Source: Karalla daura (Eukaryota > Chordata > Actinopteri > Chaetodontiformes > Leiognathidae). Taken from it: a stretch of 64,000 nt of DNA. The stretch spans positions 9,962,509 to 10,026,508 of the forward strand of contig CM055196.1 of the NCBI GenBank assembly GCA_029224185.1. Direction: 5' to 3'. The notes beneath the pieces are model-generated. The model did no database searches. It had not been told where the DNA came from and worked only from the letters and a program-made list of their open reading frames with translations. Shown here piece after piece: positions 63,021-64,000 of this stretch. Made by a program: the position numbers and the translations under genes. The first letter of the stretch is position 1. Each line of letters begins with the position of its first letter.

Positions 63021-63150
63021 GTCATGTGACAACGTGATGGAAATGATAGAAGAGGGCACTCTAATGTGAACGAGGCAGCTACGTGTGAATGAGATGGAAG
63101 GAACTCCAAGAGTATAAAAAGGGTGAAGAGCAAAGTAGCTGTGGGGTCAG
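63021..63150 (+). promoter_or_regulatory. Promoter-like cluster: extended E-box, TATA box, initiator-like site
   Basis: GTCATGTGAC at 63021-63030, preceded by A, is an E-box with the flanks of the M-box type (AGTCATGTG) bound by MITF/TFE-type factors. TATAAAAA lies at 63113-63120, and an initiator-like TCAGTTT starts at 63147. Spacing from TATA to the initiator A is 36 bp, a little longer than usual. Immediately downstream are degenerate family-1 repeats rather than a recognisable first exon, so a functional promoter is unproven. Confidence 0.2.
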
Positions 63151-63170
63151 TTTTTTGACATACTTGAGTT

Positions 63171-63485
63171 CATCCATCCTTCTCCTTAATTAGCATTTCA
63201 CCAAACCAATGTCACAGGGGTCTGCTTGTGCCCTTCTCCAGTGCACATAAAGTAAAAGCAAGGAATGCACCAGGTCTCTAGCCCATCACACCACACATAC
63301 ACTCACACCTGCAGGCAATGAAGATCCCAACTGGCATAGAGCTGCATGTTTTTTTGGTTGAAACCAGAGTTCCCAGACAAAACAGATGCAGACAGAATAT
63401 GCAAACTGCACAGGAAGGAATTCATTCTGACGTGGAGGTTGAACCTAGGTCATTGTAGATGAGTGGCTACAAAGAGGCAGTGAGA
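63171..63485 (+). repeat. Family-1 interspersed repeat, near full length (first of a head-to-tail pair)
   Basis: CATCCATCCTTCTCC at the start is followed by GTCACAGGGGTCTGC, CTAGCCCATCACACCACACA, ACACTCACACCTGCAGGCAA, GCATGTTTTTTTGGTTG, a CAGAGTTCCCAGACAAAAC stretch, AATATGCAAACTGCACAGGA, GGTTGAACCTAGGTCATT and CAAAGAGGCAGTGAG. All the family-1 blocks are present in order over about 315 bp. Confidence 0.75.
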
Positions 63486-63488
63486 TGA

Positions 63489-63715
63489 ATCCATCCATCA
63501 TCTTTCCCACTTTGCACCATAATGCTGTTATGGGGGTCTCCAGTTGGCCCAGAGATGCATGTTTTTGGACTGTAGGAGGAAAGAGGGTATCCAGAGAAAA
63601 CCCACATGCCCCACCGGGAGAACATGTAAAAGGTCATCAGTCTGACCAGAATTCAAACCTGTAAACTTCCTTAGCTGTCCCACTGCCCTGCTATTCACCA
63701 AACCACCATAAGTCA
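63489..63715 (+). repeat. Family-1 interspersed repeat (second of a head-to-tail pair)
   Basis: A new ATCCATCCATCATCTTTCCC start follows directly. It is followed by the core GCATGTTTTTGGACTGTAGGA, GAGAAAACCCACATGCCCC, GGGAGAACATGTAAA, AGAATTCAAACCTGTAAAC and a degraded GTCCCACTGCCCTGC terminus. The CA-rich section between start and core is missing, so the copy is internally deleted to about 225 bp. Confidence 0.75.
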
Positions 63716-64000
63716 ATAAAATAATCCCTGAAATAGACCCAATGGGGCAGACACACATTCAGTTTGAATTTCCCTTCTGTGTTGCCTGTAGGAAGAATAA
63801 AGTGCAAACTAAGACTTATTTAATGCTTGCTCCTTTAACTGGAAAACAAGAGGGTGGTGCTCTTTACCACCATGTGCCAGACAGGCAGGTGGACAGTTAT
63901 GAAGACATATGAATGATGCAACACCTTCAGCGCTAAGGGAAATGAGATCAGATGTCGACAGCAAACGGACAGATCCCAGCTCACGCATACAGAAGTTTTC
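63716..64000. other. Non-coding right edge
   Basis: Ordinary sequence up to the window end; nothing supportable. Confidence 0.5.

Overview
The window looks like AT-rich, non-coding vertebrate nuclear DNA, most likely from a teleost fish. I infer this from many degenerate interspersed repeats whose conserved cores I recognise as common in ray-finned fish genomes, from long CA/TG, AT and CT microsatellites, and from the absence of any dense or continuous coding structure. Nothing looks bacterial, plasmid or viral: there are no operons, Shine-Dalgarno-led reading frames, CRISPR arrays, rRNA genes or intact tRNA genes. The window is best read as an intergenic stretch or the inside of a very large intron.

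Layout. 1-9.9 kb is AT-rich filler with three fragments of one repeat family (called family 1 here), one family-2 element (4.7-5.0 kb) and one tRNA-derived SINE (8.6-8.8 kb). 9.9-21 kb holds another interspersed repeat fragment (9.9-10.3 kb), a nearly full-length family-1 copy (15.0-15.4 kb), a GC-richer block (15.6-15.9 kb), a CA microsatellite directly abutting a family-1 fragment (17.3-17.5 kb) and a pyrimidine-rich transposon fragment (18.2-18.7 kb). 21-27 kb is the microsatellite-rich part: (AT)35, (TG)n, and a small inverted-repeat element lodged between TA tracts beside a long CT/TA compound array. 27-43 kb has a second pyrimidine-rich fragment, an unexplained GC-richer block (29.6-30.4 kb) and one family-1 copy. 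43-64 kb has more family-1 and family-2 copies, transposon-like fragments, one long open frame (62.2-62.9 kb) and two family-1 copies head to tail at 63.2-63.7 kb.

Coding content. No gene can be called with confidence. Three plus-strand segments (21775-21850, 26761-26889 and from 33163) have good splice-site signals and compatible reading phases, so they could be exons of one gene that I do not recognise. A minus-strand segment (36718-37026) has a good acceptor and an open frame with eight cysteines and two N-glycosylation sequons, as in an extracellular domain. All four are hypotheses: good-looking splice sites also arise by chance in a window this size. No undescribed biological system is evident. 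The most informative signals are these candidate exons, the nested small transposon at 26.3-26.4 kb and the repeat-family structure. Repeat families were recognised from memory of their consensus cores, so family names are withheld and boundaries are approximate.
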